DNA of 64,000 bases from Bacteroidia bacterium (lineage in GTDB: Bacteria > Bacteroidota > Bacteroidia > Cytophagales > JAAEPT01). Made by a program: the position numbers and the translations under genes. The notes below the pieces were generated by a model. It had not been told where the DNA came from. It saw only the letters and a program-made list of their open reading frames with translations, and searched no databases. The stretch spans positions 1 to 64,000 of the forward strand of contig JAUIJC010000004.1 in the NCBI GenBank assembly GCA_030431525.1, in the 5' to 3' direction. How positions within the stretch are numbered: the stretch's first letter is position 1; each line of letters opens with the position of its first letter. Of the stretch, positions 22,922 to 31,898 are shown in pieces.

Positions 22922-24109
22922 TTAGGCGTCAATCGCTTCGAGGATTATTTCGCAAGCCTTTCGGATTTCTTCCTCAGTGATGGTGAGTGGGGGAGCGATG
23001 CGCATCGAATGGTCGTTGTAAAGGAACCAATCGGTCACTGCGCCTTTTTCGATTGCTCTGTCGATGATTGGTTTTAGCTCTTCGAAGGAACCGAAGTCAA
23101 CGGCCATCATCAGACCGATTTGGCGAATCTCCTTGATTTTGGGATGCTTCAATAATGACTTAAAGAGCTGTCCTTTTTCTTCTGCCTTTTCAAAAAGCTT
23201 TTCTTCTTGAACAACGTTGAGGGTAGCTAAGGAAGCGGCGCAACTCACAGGGTGTCCGCCAAAGGTGGTGATGTGACCCAGAATTGGCTTGTCCTTGAAT
23301 ACAGACATGATTTCTTGGGAGGAAATAAAAGCGCCAATTGGCATTCCTCCACCCATGCCTTTGGCACAGGTCAAAATGTCGGGAACGACATCATAATGTT
23401 CAAATCCCCAGAATTTTCCTGTGCGTCCAAAACCGCATTGCACCTCGTCAAAAATCAGGAGTGTTCCTGTCTCATTACATTTTTCGCGAAGTGCTTTTAG
23501 GTAATTGTTTTCTGGAACTCGAACACCAGCTTCGCCCTGAATTGTTTCCACCAAAACAGCGGCTGTCTTTTCCGTGATTTGGGAAAGTTCCTCTTTATTG
23601 TTGAACTGAATATGGCTGATGCCAGGAACAAGTGGGCGGTAAGCCTGTTTAAATACCTGGCTTCCATTCACGGATAATGATCCATGTGTGGAACCGTGGT
23701 ACGAGTCATAAGCGGAAATGATCTCTGTTCGGCCAGTATAGCGTTTTGCCAGTTTCAAAGAACCTTCCGTTGCTTCGGTGCCGGAGTTTACGAAGTACAC
23801 ATTGTCCAAAGGTTCGGGTAGTGTGGAAACAATTGCTTCGGCCAGTTGGGACTGTGGTGCTTGAACATACTCTCCATAAACCATCAGGTGCATAAACTTA
23901 CCCGCCTGTTCTTGCACTGCTTCCACCACCTTGGGATGACAATGGCCAACATTGCTTACGCCAATGCCTGAAATTAGGTCCATGTATTTCTTCCCGTCAC
24001 TGCCATACATGTAGATTCCTTCAGCTTTTTCAATTTCAAGCATCAAAGGGAAGTCTGAGGTTTGGGCGACGTGGGAGAGGAAGAGCTGGCGGAGATTCAT
24101 GGGATTCAA
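22922..24109 (-). CDS. Class III PLP-dependent aminotransferase
   Basis: 395 residues of the acetylornithine/ornithine aminotransferase-like group. Key sites: S-G-T-E-A-T-E near residue 109 (phosphate binding), F-D-E-V-Q-C-G-F-G-R-T-G (cofactor Asp), and L-T-C-A-K-G-M-G-G-G-M-P-I-G-A (PLP lysine). The S-Y-H-G-S-T-H-G-S-L segment after the phosphate site is common in the aspartate-aminotransferase-family members of this class. No arginine or lysine pathway gene is next to it, so the substrate is open. The gene is monocistronic, with a palindromic repeat just upstream. Confidence 0.9.
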   Translation of the reverse strand: MNPMNLRQLFLSHVAQTSDFPLMLEIEKAEGIYMYGSDGKKYMDLISGIGVSNVGHCHPKVVEAVQEQAGKFMHLMVYGEYVQAPQSQLAEAIVSTLPEPLDNVYFVNSGTEATEGSLKLAKRYTGRTEIISAYDSYHGSTHGSLSVNGSQVFKQAYRPLVPGISHIQFNNKEELSQITEKTAAVLVETIQGEAGVRVPENNYLKALREKCNETGTLLIFDEVQCGFGRTGKFWGFEHYDVVPDILTCAKGMGGGMPIGAFISSQEIMSVFKDKPILGHITTFGGHPVSCAASLATLNVVQEEKLFEKAEEKGQLFKSLLKHPKIKEIRQIGLMMAVDFGSFEELKPIIDRAIEKGAVTDWFLYNDHSMRIAPPLTITEEEIRKACEIILEAIDA

Positions 24110-24120
24110 TTTGGGGTTTC

Positions 24121-24178
24121 AAAAGGAATTTTAGACCTGACAAATTTCCAAAACCTGTCAGGTCTGAAATTCCTTTTG
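24121..24178. repeat. GACCTGACAGG-type palindrome with locus-specific arms
   Basis: The core AGACCTGACA ... TGTCAGGTCT is enclosed by AAAAGGAATTT at 24121-24131 and its inverted complement AAATTCCTTTT at 24168-24178. The same core sits in the 61-bp palindrome at 49094-49154, where the outer arms are different. It lies upstream of the aminotransferase gene. Confidence 0.85.
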
Positions 24179-24195
24179 CAATCTGCATAAAAAAA

Positions 24196-24221
24196 GCGAC
24201 ACCCTTTATTCAAGGTGTCGC
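24196..24221 (-). terminator. Terminator after the small T9SS protein gene
   Basis: An 8-bp stem (24196-24203 with 24214-24221), followed on the minus strand by a T-run. Confidence 0.85.
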
Positions 24222-24246
24222 CTTTTGAATGATTTGTAAACAGGTA

Positions 24247-24915
24247 TTACTGCTGGAATACGCGCTCTGTTTCAATGGTGCCGTCCTCCATTTCTTTGCG
24301 GAGAATGTAAATGCCTGAAGGAAGTTCAGTCATTTTCTCTTTATAGGATTTACCAGAAGACTCAAGAACTTCGTTTCCTGTCAAATCATAGATGTGGGCA
24401 GAAATAATGTTGGCTTCTTCCACTTGACCTTCGACCGAGTTGATCACACAAGCACCATTGCTTGAGGGGTAAACTGTGATGGTAATGCTTTCAGAATATG
24501 GGATGAAAATGGTTCCGCCATTTCCATACAAAGTAGCACTTATAGTGATTTCTTGGTCTGTAGTGGCTGTAGAAGGGGTTCCGTAGATGCGAATGCAATT
24601 TATGGCAAAGCCTTTTTGAGCATCAGGATAGGTTGTGCACTTTTCTCCACCAGATCCACATTCAAAGTCTAATCCGTCAGGAAGTCCTGAGACAGAGTTA
24701 ACCTCAATTGAATCAAGACTCATCCCGTTGATACTATTTTCAACTGCAAAAGTTAGGGTCTCGTCATAAGAGATGTTTTCACATACAGGAGGAAGGGTTG
24801 TTGGGGTGATTCCTGTTTCTGTGACATTGTTGTCAGGGCTACACTGCGCGAAGCTTTGTGTCGCTCCAGCAAGCAATCCCGCACATGCCAAAAGTGATGT
24901 AATGATTTTCTTCAT
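24247..24915 (-). CDS. Small secreted protein with T9SS sorting domain
   Basis: 222 residues: signal peptide ending at S-F-A-Q (residue 24), a beta-rich middle of about 120 residues containing four to six cysteines, and a type IX secretion type A sorting domain in the last 60 residues (I-Y-D-L-T-G-N-E-V, then L-P-S-G-I-Y-I-L-R-K). Secreted across the outer membrane and probably attached to the surface. The middle part matches no domain that I recognise. Confidence 0.82.
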   Translation of the reverse strand: MKKIITSLLACAGLLAGATQSFAQCSPDNNVTETGITPTTLPPVCENISYDETLTFAVENSINGMSLDSIEVNSVSGLPDGLDFECGSGGEKCTTYPDAQKGFAINCIRIYGTPSTATTDQEITISATLYGNGGTIFIPYSESITITVYPSSNGACVINSVEGQVEEANIISAHIYDLTGNEVLESSGKSYKEKMTELPSGIYILRKEMEDGTIETERVFQQ

Positions 24916-24953
24916 AGTGCGCTGTTTTTGTTCCTTTTAAAAGGTGTGTTGAA

Positions 24954-24961
24954 CAAAAGTA
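24954..24961 (-). promoter_or_regulatory. -7 box for the small T9SS protein gene
   Basis: TACTTTTG on the minus strand matches TAnnTTTG, 39 nt before the ATG. The -33 position reads TTTT/TTTA rather than TTTG. Confidence 0.5.
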
Positions 24962-25141
24962 TGCCAATTTATCTCTTATTAAAATTTAATACCGAAAATG
25001 TCAAAGTGATTTTTATCAATCACCTTATTTAAAAAGAATTTAAATTGAGCTTTATTGGAAGGCTGTTTTTATGTAAATCATTGTTTTTAAGCCTGTTGCG
25101 GTTTCTTTCTAATTCTGGGCTATTTCGTGTGTTAACCTCAG

Positions 25142-25172
25142 TTTGATAAAAGGCTTTCCCGTGTTAGATTTG
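25142..25172 (+). promoter_or_regulatory. Promoter of the act-cox operon
   Basis: TTTG (25142-25145), 19 nt, TAGATTTG (25165-25172): an exact Bacteroidota housekeeping promoter about 30 nt before the first start codon, as expected for a strongly expressed respiratory operon. Confidence 0.85.
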
Positions 25173-25200
25173 TCCCGATTAAAGCCAATTTGAACATAAA

Positions 25201-26463
25201 ATGGACTTGAGACGCGTGATGAAATCTGTCCGAGCAATCTTTTCTGCATTGCTTTGCTCGGTCACTCTCGGCCTTCTAACCAGCCATGCGGCGCTGGCAC
25301 AAGGAGATGCTGAGGTTGGAAAGACGATTTTTGAGGAAAACTGTAAAGCTTGTCACGGCATTGATAAGGCCTCTGTGGGGCCTGCTCTTCGTGGTGTGAA
25401 GGAGCGTCACTCCTCAGTTGACTGGATTGTTAAGTGGGTTAATGACCCAGCAGGGTTGGTTGCATCTGGTGATGCTGAGGCTAAGAAAACGGCTGATTTG
25501 ACCCCGGGAGCTATGACAGGCTTTCCTACATTGTCAAAAGGTGATGTAGAGAGTGTTTTGGCTTACTTGGAAGTAGCGCCAAAAGCTGAGGTGAAAAAAG
25601 CAGGTGATACTACTGTTGAGGTTACTGGTGAGCCTGTGAAACAGGATAACACGCTCCTTACAGTTGTTCTAATCATCGTTCTCGTAATTCTTGTCTTGAT
25701 GGTTGCAGTACTTATTGTACTTGCTGCTGCCATGAGCAAGCAAATGTCCGAGAAGGAGGGCTTGAGCGAGGAAGACCAAGAGTTGGTGAACCAAAAGTTC
25801 TCACTCCTTAAAGTAGTTACTCACCCAGCGTTTATCGGTGGTGTTGCGCTGATTGCTGTTTGGTTGGGTCTTCATATCGGAATCCATGATGGTCTTTACG
25901 CTATCGGTGTTCAGACCGGCTATCAGCCAGTACAGGATGAGATTCACTTCTCTCACAAAATCCACGCAGGCGATCACGAGATTGATTGTAACTACTGCCA
26001 CACTGGTGTTCGCAAGACGAAGAACGCTAATATCCCATCTTTGAATATCTGTATGAACTGTCACACTCAGGTGAAGACGGATTCTCCAGAGATTCAAAAA
26101 ATCTACGCCCACTTGGATTACGATCCTAAGACTGGTAAGTACGGTGATAACCCAACGCCAATCATTTGGACACGTGTTCACAACTTGCCTGACTTGGCTT
26201 ACTTCAACCACTCTCAGCACGTGAAAGTTGCTGGTTTGGAGTGTGAAGAGTGTCACGGTCCGATCAAGGAAATGGGTGAAGAAGGTGTTTATCAGTACTC
26301 TGAGCTTACTATGGGCTGGTGTATTGACTGTCACCGTAGCAAGAACGTGAACAGCAAGGGCAACGGTTACTACGATGAGCTTGCTAAGCGCCACGATGAC
26401 TTCAAAGGTGAGTTCACAGTTGAAGAAATGGGTGGTACTGAATGTTCGAAATGCCACTATTAA
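25201..26463 (+). CDS. actA: ActA, multihaem cytochrome c of alternative complex III (six haem sites)
   Basis: 420 residues. A signal peptide is followed by a monohaem cytochrome c domain (C-K-A-C-H at 48-52, probable Met ligand in P-G-A-M-T-G). Two hydrophobic segments follow (about 151-180 and 215-240). The C-terminal half is a cytochrome c3-like domain with five C-x-x-C-H sites near residues 263, 284, 348, 374 and 415. Characterised ActA proteins carry the pentahaem part; the extra N-terminal haem domain makes six sites here. It passes electrons from quinol oxidation towards the oxidase encoded downstream. An ATG at 25219 is an alternative start. Confidence 0.93.
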   Translation: MDLRRVMKSVRAIFSALLCSVTLGLLTSHAALAQGDAEVGKTIFEENCKACHGIDKASVGPALRGVKERHSSVDWIVKWVNDPAGLVASGDAEAKKTADLTPGAMTGFPTLSKGDVESVLAYLEVAPKAEVKKAGDTTVEVTGEPVKQDNTLLTVVLIIVLVILVLMVAVLIVLAAAMSKQMSEKEGLSEEDQELVNQKFSLLKVVTHPAFIGGVALIAVWLGLHIGIHDGLYAIGVQTGYQPVQDEIHFSHKIHAGDHEIDCNYCHTGVRKTKNANIPSLNICMNCHTQVKTDSPEIQKIYAHLDYDPKTGKYGDNPTPIIWTRVHNLPDLAYFNHSQHVKVAGLECEECHGPIKEMGEEGVYQYSELTMGWCIDCHRSKNVNSKGNGYYDELAKRHDDFKGEFTVEEMGGTECSKCHY

Positions 26464-26467
26464 GTAT

Positions 26468-26536
26468 GAGACTTTAGACATTAGAGATTAGCCATTAGCG
26501 AAATGCTAATGTCTACTGTCTAACCTCTAATGTCTC
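26468..26536. repeat. TCTAATGTC-type palindrome between actA and actB
   Basis: Starts with GAGAC and ends with GTCTC, with ATTAGAG/CTCTAAT and CTAA/TTAG complements along an imperfect 69-nt palindrome. It fills the actA-actB gap and could fold in the mRNA. Confidence 0.8.
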
Positions 26537-26554
26537 CTACAGCGACAAAAGATT

Positions 26555-29500
26555 ATGGCAAACAATACGAAATATTGGAAAGGCTTCGAGGAGTTGGAGA
26601 ACTCTCCTGCATTTCAGGAGGAGGCGTCGAAGGAGTTTCCTGAGTACCTGCCAATGGCTGACCAGCGTTCCGAAACCGAAAAGGCAGAGGATAGCACCCG
26701 TCGTGACTTCTTGAAGTTGATGGGCTTTGGTGTAGCTGCAGCGACTTTGGCTGCTTGTGAGGCTCCGGTTCGCAAGATTGTTCCTTACATCAAGAAGCCA
26801 GAGAGCGTAGATCCATCTGCGCCAAACTATTACGCTTCTACTTATGCAGTAGGCGGTGACTACTGCAGTGTGTTGGTGAAGACTCGTGAGGGTCGTCCAA
26901 TCCACGTAGAGGGTAACAAAGAGAGCAGCATCACTAAAGGTGGTGTAAACGCTCAAATCAGTGCGTCTGTTTTGGGTCTTTATGATAAGGCTCGATTCAC
27001 TTCCTTCAAGAAGGGTGAGGCAGAAATCGCCCAAGGTGATGCTGATAAGGCTATCATCGCACAATTGCAGGAGTTGAGCAGCGCTGGCGAAAAAATCGTC
27101 ATCGTTTCAAATACCATCCTCAGCCCGTCCACTAAGGCGGTTATCGAGGAGTTTAAGGCTAAATATTCAACAGTCGAGCACGTTACTTATGACGCTGTTT
27201 CGGCTTCTGGCTTGTTGAAGGCTAACGGAGGTGTGGTTCCAGGCTACAACTTCGAGAAAGCTGAGGTTATCGTTGGTTTCAACGCTGACTTCCTCGGTAC
27301 TTGGGTTTCCCCAATCGAGTACAGCAAGCAATACAGTAAAGGTCGTAAGGTAACTACTCAGAGCAGGGAGATGTCCAAGCATTTCCAGTTCGAGACTACC
27401 ATGACTATTACTGGTGGTAGCGCCGACGTTCGCAAGTCCATTCGTCCTTCTGAGGAGGGTAAGTTTGTGCTTGAGCTTTACAAAGCTGTTGTAGAGGGTG
27501 CTGCTGCAAAAACTCCTGAGGTAAGCGAAGCTGCTAAGGCTTTGAAAGCTGCCAAAGGAAAAGCGTTGGTTGTTTCTGGTTCCAACGAGGAGGCTGTTCA
27601 AGTGTTGGTGAAAGCTATCAACGAAAAGCTTGGCGCCAACGGAAACACAATTGACACTAACGCTCCAGCTTACTACCGTCAAGGCGATGACGCCAAGATG
27701 GCTGCCTTTGTTGAGCAGTTGAAAGCTGGTCAGGTAGGTGGTGTGATTTTCTACAACGCCAACCCAGTTTACGATTATCCAAAAGGAGCTGAAATCGCTG
27801 AGGGAATTTCCAAAGCGAAGTTGAGCGTGGCTTTCAACACTACGCCTGACGAGACTGCTTCCTTGGTACAATACAACACACCAGACAACCACTACTTGGA
27901 GTCTTGGGGTGATGCCGAGCCTAAGAAGGGTTTTTACAGCCTTCAGCAGCCGACTATCTCTCCATTGTTCAAGACACGTCAAGCTCAAGACAGCTTGTTG
28001 GTTTGGGCTGGTGCTGATCAAGATTACTACGAATTCCTTCAGGCATACTGGGAGAAGAACATGTACGCCCAAAGCGGTGATGTGATGTTCGCTTCTTTCT
28101 GGGACAAGTGCTTGCACGACGGTGTGTTCTCCGGTAAAGGTGGAACAACTCAAGCCGCTGCAATGGCTGCTCCAGTAATGGCTGCTGATTCTGCTGAAAC
28201 AGAAGTAGAGGAAGAGACAGAAGGTGAAGAAATCTTCGTTGAAGAAGAAGTTGTAGTTGTTGAAGGCGCTATGGGGGTTGCTGAGGCAATCACCGTTGTT
28301 GGTGCTGCTAAAGCTCCAGCTGGTGCTTTCGAAGTTCAGGTTTATCCTTCAGTAGCCTTCGGTGCTGGTGAGCAATCAAACAACCCTTGGTTGCAGGAAA
28401 TGCCTGATCCGATTTCTAAAGTGACGTGGGATAACTACTTGGCGATCGCTGCTGCTGATGCTCAAGTGATTCTCGGTCTTGAGAAAGAGGAGGCTGGATT
28501 GCAAGCCGCTCGTGACTACGATTCTAAAGTTGTTAGCGTAACTGTTAACGGCAAAACTGTACAACTTCCAGTTGTCGTTCAGCCAGGTCAGGCTCAGGGT
28601 ACGGTTTCCGTAGCTATGGGTTATGGTCGCAAGCAGGCTGGTCGTTTGGCTGAAGGGCTATTCGATAAAAACGTAATGGGTGAGCAGCTCATCGGTGTAG
28701 ATGTGATGCCATTCATCAGCGTAAAAGACGGTGTTGTTTCTTACAGCACTGCTGGTGAGGTAACTAAAGACGGCAGCAAGGAGTACAAGCTTGCTCGTAC
28801 GCAAACTTCTTACACGGCAAGTGAGCGTCAGTCTGTTGTTCAGGAGACCACGCTTCCAGAGTATAAAAAAGACGCTAAGGCTGGTCAGTTCCTCTTGAAG
28901 TTGCATACTTCAGAAGGTACTGTAGAAGCTACTGAGGTTGACTTGTGGAAATTCTCCACTGAGGAGACTCATAAGCATAAAAACCACCACTGGGGATTGG
29001 CGGTTGACTTGAACTCTTGTACAGGTTGTAGTGCCTGTGTGATTTCTTGTCACGCTGAGAACAACGTTCCTGTTGTTGGTCGTCGTGAGGTAATTAACCG
29101 TCGTGATATGCACTGGATGCGTATCGACCGTTACTACAGCTCTGACTACAGCAAGAAGGGTAAAGGTGCAGATGGTAAACCTAACACTGACTACTACGAA
29201 AAGTTGGAGATTGCTTCGGATAACCCGAAGGTTGTCTTCCAGCCTTTGATGTGTCAGCACTGTAACCACGCTACTTGTGAAACAGTTTGTCCGGTTGCCG
29301 CTACGTCGCACAGCACGGAGGGCTTGAACCAGATGGCTTACAACCGTTGTATCGGTACTCGTTACTGCGCAAACAACTGTGCTTACAAGGTTCGTCGCTT
29401 TAACTGGTTCGACTACGCGTTGAACGGTGACAAGGAGAACCGTGAGTTCAGTGGCGTTAACGTTCCTGCCAACGACGACTTGGGTCGTATGGTCTTGAAC

Positions 29501-29812
29501 CCAGACGTAACTGTTCGTGCACGTGGTGTGATGGAGAAATGCTCCATGTGTGTGCAGCGTATCCAGCTTGGTAAGTTGGAGGCGAAGAAGGAGGGACGCC
29601 CAGTGAAGGATGGTGACATCGTTACTGCTTGTGCCTCTGTTTGTCCGACTGACGCCATCACGTTTGGTGACATGAACGACAAGGACAGCGCTATCTCCCA
29701 GCTTCTTGGCAAGGAGAACAGCGATCGTAGCTACCACGCATTGGAAGAGTTGAACACTCAGCCAAATGTGTCTTACCTACGTAAGGTCCGTAACACTGAA
29801 ACAGAAGCTTAA
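26555..29812 (+). CDS. actB: ActB, iron-sulfur and molybdopterin-oxidoreductase-like subunit
   Basis: 1085 residues. A Tat signal (R-R-D-F-L-K at 49-54) ends in a lipobox with Cys68. The first two thirds resemble a molybdopterin oxidoreductase that in this complex carries no molybdenum cofactor. The C-terminal third (from about 800) is a ferredoxin-like part with cysteine motifs C-T-G-C-S-A-C-V-I-S-C, C-Q-H-C-x4-C-x3-C-P, C-I-G-T-R-Y-C-A-N-N-C, and C-S-M-C with C-A-S-V-C-P-T. Residues 530-590 are a low-complexity insert rich in Ala, Glu and Val. It interacts with ActA and ActC in the periplasmic arm. Confidence 0.94.
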   Translation: MANNTKYWKGFEELENSPAFQEEASKEFPEYLPMADQRSETEKAEDSTRRDFLKLMGFGVAAATLAACEAPVRKIVPYIKKPESVDPSAPNYYASTYAVGGDYCSVLVKTREGRPIHVEGNKESSITKGGVNAQISASVLGLYDKARFTSFKKGEAEIAQGDADKAIIAQLQELSSAGEKIVIVSNTILSPSTKAVIEEFKAKYSTVEHVTYDAVSASGLLKANGGVVPGYNFEKAEVIVGFNADFLGTWVSPIEYSKQYSKGRKVTTQSREMSKHFQFETTMTITGGSADVRKSIRPSEEGKFVLELYKAVVEGAAAKTPEVSEAAKALKAAKGKALVVSGSNEEAVQVLVKAINEKLGANGNTIDTNAPAYYRQGDDAKMAAFVEQLKAGQVGGVIFYNANPVYDYPKGAEIAEGISKAKLSVAFNTTPDETASLVQYNTPDNHYLESWGDAEPKKGFYSLQQPTISPLFKTRQAQDSLLVWAGADQDYYEFLQAYWEKNMYAQSGDVMFASFWDKCLHDGVFSGKGGTTQAAAMAAPVMAADSAETEVEEETEGEEIFVEEEVVVVEGAMGVAEAITVVGAAKAPAGAFEVQVYPSVAFGAGEQSNNPWLQEMPDPISKVTWDNYLAIAAADAQVILGLEKEEAGLQAARDYDSKVVSVTVNGKTVQLPVVVQPGQAQGTVSVAMGYGRKQAGRLAEGLFDKNVMGEQLIGVDVMPFISVKDGVVSYSTAGEVTKDGSKEYKLARTQTSYTASERQSVVQETTLPEYKKDAKAGQFLLKLHTSEGTVEATEVDLWKFSTEETHKHKNHHWGLAVDLNSCTGCSACVISCHAENNVPVVGRREVINRRDMHWMRIDRYYSSDYSKKGKGADGKPNTDYYEKLEIASDNPKVVFQPLMCQHCNHATCETVCPVAATSHSTEGLNQMAYNRCIGTRYCANNCAYKVRRFNWFDYALNGDKENREFSGVNVPANDDLGRMVLNPDVTVRARGVMEKCSMCVQRIQLGKLEAKKEGRPVKDGDIVTACASVCPTDAITFGDMNDKDSAISQLLGKENSDRSYHALEELNTQPNVSYLRKVRNTETEA

Positions 29813-29815
29813 TAG

Positions 29816-29852
29816 GGAGTTCCGGAGTTCATCTCCGGAGCCTCCTTTTTTT
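29816..29852 (+). terminator. Terminator-like hairpin between actB and actC
   Basis: A stem of two blocks (29816-29819 with 29842-29845, and 29821-29827 with 29833-29839), followed by seven T. It looks like a full intrinsic terminator in the middle of an operon, so it may attenuate transcription of actC-coxA relative to actAB. Confidence 0.85.
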
Positions 29853-29882
29853 GTGTCTTTCCATTAGTCAATAGAAGATAAC

Positions 29883-31253
29883 ATGGACGTTTATACTTCA
29901 CACGTCAGACCACCCTTGGTAACAGGTGGTAAAACCGTTCACGATGTGACGGATGATGTTTGCAAGCACGTCGAGGCCACCCCTAATATCAAGTGGTTGA
30001 TGGCCTTGGGTGTTTCTGCAGTGACGCTTTTAATTGGAGCGTTTGGTGTTTACCGCACCGTATTTTATGGAATCGGTGAGTGGGGATTGAACAAGACCGT
30101 AGGTTGGGCTTGGGATATTACCAACTTCGTTTGGTGGGTAGGTATCGGTCATGCCGGTACGTTGATTTCCGCCGTATTGCTTCTCTTCCGTCAGAAATGG
30201 CGTATGTCCATTAACCGTGCGGCGGAGGCGATGACGATTTTCGCTGTAATTTGTGCCCTGATGTTCCCAATGTTGCACATGGGGCGTCCTTGGTTGGGTA
30301 TGTACTGGGCTTTGCCTTTCCCGAACACCTTCGGTGAGTTGTGGGTGAACTTTAACTCTCCACTTCTTTGGGACGTATTTGCGATCTCGACTTACTTCTC
30401 GGTATCCTTGGTGTTCTGGTTCGTAGGTTTGATTCCTGACTTCGCTACTATCCGTGACCGTGCTACTGGCCCAATCGCCAAGGCTGCTTACGGTGCCCTT
30501 TCTATGGGTTGGGTAGGTGGTGCTAAGGACTGGATGCGTTATGAGTACGTTTCCTTGATCCTTGCAGGTTTGGCTACGCCACTTGTACTTTCTGTACACA
30601 CGATTGTATCATTTGACTTTGCAACCTCGGTGATCCCAGGTTGGCACACGACAATCTTCCCTCCATACTTCGTTGCTGGTGCGATCTTCTCTGGATTCGC
30701 GATGGTATTGACCTTGATGTTGGTAACACGTCACGTGTACAACTTGAAGGATTATATCACGATCAACCACATCGAGTCGATGAACAAGGTGATCGTGACT
30801 ACAGGTTCTATTGTAGGTATCGCTTATATCACTGAGTTCTTCATCGCTTGGTACTCTGGTGTTGAGTATGAGCACTACGTGTTCTTGAACCGTATGAAGG
30901 GTCCTTACTGGTGGGCTTACTGGTCTATGATGACTTGTAACGTAATCTCTCCACAGTTGTTCTGGTTCAAAAAGGTTCGTACCAACATTTACATCACTTT
31001 TGCATTGTCTATTGTGGTGAACATCGGTATGTGGTTCGAGCGCTTTGTAATTATCGTAACCTCGCTTCACCGCGACTTCCTTCCATCTTCTTGGGCGATG
31101 TTCTACCCATCGAAGATTGATGTGTTGGTTTACGTCTTTACTTTCGGTCTGTTCTTCACACTCTTCTTCCTATTTGCCAAATACTTCCCTGTAGTGAACA
31201 TGGCAGAGGTGAAAAGTATTATTAGGGATTCATCTGAAAGGAAAGAGAGCTGA
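29883..31253 (+). CDS. actC: ActC, NrfD-like membrane subunit
   Basis: 456 residues with about ten membrane helices of the NrfD/PsrC family (first helix about residues 37-60). In complex III this subunit carries the periplasmic quinol site near ActB and ActA; conserved-looking histidines and acidic residues lie in helices with I-G-H-A-G-T-L and M-L-H-M-G-R-P-W. Fits the usual ActC length. It is flanked by a terminator-like hairpin upstream and a palindromic repeat downstream. Confidence 0.94.
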   Translation: MDVYTSHVRPPLVTGGKTVHDVTDDVCKHVEATPNIKWLMALGVSAVTLLIGAFGVYRTVFYGIGEWGLNKTVGWAWDITNFVWWVGIGHAGTLISAVLLLFRQKWRMSINRAAEAMTIFAVICALMFPMLHMGRPWLGMYWALPFPNTFGELWVNFNSPLLWDVFAISTYFSVSLVFWFVGLIPDFATIRDRATGPIAKAAYGALSMGWVGGAKDWMRYEYVSLILAGLATPLVLSVHTIVSFDFATSVIPGWHTTIFPPYFVAGAIFSGFAMVLTLMLVTRHVYNLKDYITINHIESMNKVIVTTGSIVGIAYITEFFIAWYSGVEYEHYVFLNRMKGPYWWAYWSMMTCNVISPQLFWFKKVRTNIYITFALSIVVNIGMWFERFVIIVTSLHRDFLPSSWAMFYPSKIDVLVYVFTFGLFFTLFFLFAKYFPVVNMAEVKSIIRDSSERKES

Positions 31254-31256
31254 TTT

Positions 31257-31329
31257 GAGACTTTAGACATTAGAAGTTAGACTTTAGCTTTCAGAGAGCT
31301 AAGGTCTAATGTCTAACCTCTAATGTCTC
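31257..31329. repeat. TCTAATGTC-type palindrome between actC and actD
   Basis: A 73-nt imperfect palindrome from GAGAC to GTCTC, with repeated TTAGAC/GTCTAA units and an AGCT-centred stem. Same family as 26468-26536. Confidence 0.8.
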
Positions 31330-31352
31330 TTCTCTTAAACTTTAAAAGAGAT

Positions 31353-31883
31353 ATGGAACACGGAAAAAATTACTTGGTGGGCGTTTACGATGACGACCAC
31401 GTCCTGTTGAAGGCCGTGACAACCGTCCGCGAGAAAGGGGTGAAGATTGAGGAGTGTTACACTCCATTCCCAGTTCACGGATTGGAGCACGCTTTGGGCT
31501 ATAACCGCACACGTCTTCCTATTGTTGCCTTCCTTTTTGGCATGACGGGTATGTGTTTGGCGATGTTCATGCAGGTATTCATGATGGTGATTGACTGGCC
31601 ACAAATCATCGGTGGTAAGCCATTCTTCGCTTATCCTGACTTTGTGCCGATTACTTTCGAGCTTTCTGTATTGTTGTCTGCCTTTGGTTTGGTAGGTACC
31701 TTCTTCGTCCGAAGCGACTTGAAACCTTACGGTGGTGCACGTGTTTTTGACAAGCGCCAGACTGACGACATGCACATCATGGCTATTGACTTGGCTTCTC
31801 AGAAGCTTTCACAAGAGGAGGTTTCTTCCATCTTGAAGGAGAGTGGCGCTGCTGAGGTCAACAGCAAAACTTTTGAGGACTAA
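31353..31883 (+). CDS. actD: ActD, DUF3341 membrane subunit
   Basis: 176 residues. The N-terminus has the DUF3341 opening (V-G-V-Y-D-D-D-H-V-L-L-K-A-V) and Y-T-P-F-P-V-H-G-L-E. Two membrane helices (about 62-85 and 103-128) follow. It is a small integral subunit of alternative complex III. I choose the ATG at 31353, which is preceded by an AAAGAG run; an upstream ATG at 31323 lies inside the repeat. Confidence 0.93.
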   Translation: MEHGKNYLVGVYDDDHVLLKAVTTVREKGVKIEECYTPFPVHGLEHALGYNRTRLPIVAFLFGMTGMCLAMFMQVFMMVIDWPQIIGGKPFFAYPDFVPITFELSVLLSAFGLVGTFFVRSDLKPYGGARVFDKRQTDDMHIMAIDLASQKLSQEEVSSILKESGAAEVNSKTFED

Positions 31884-31898
31884 TAACGCGAACGGACG

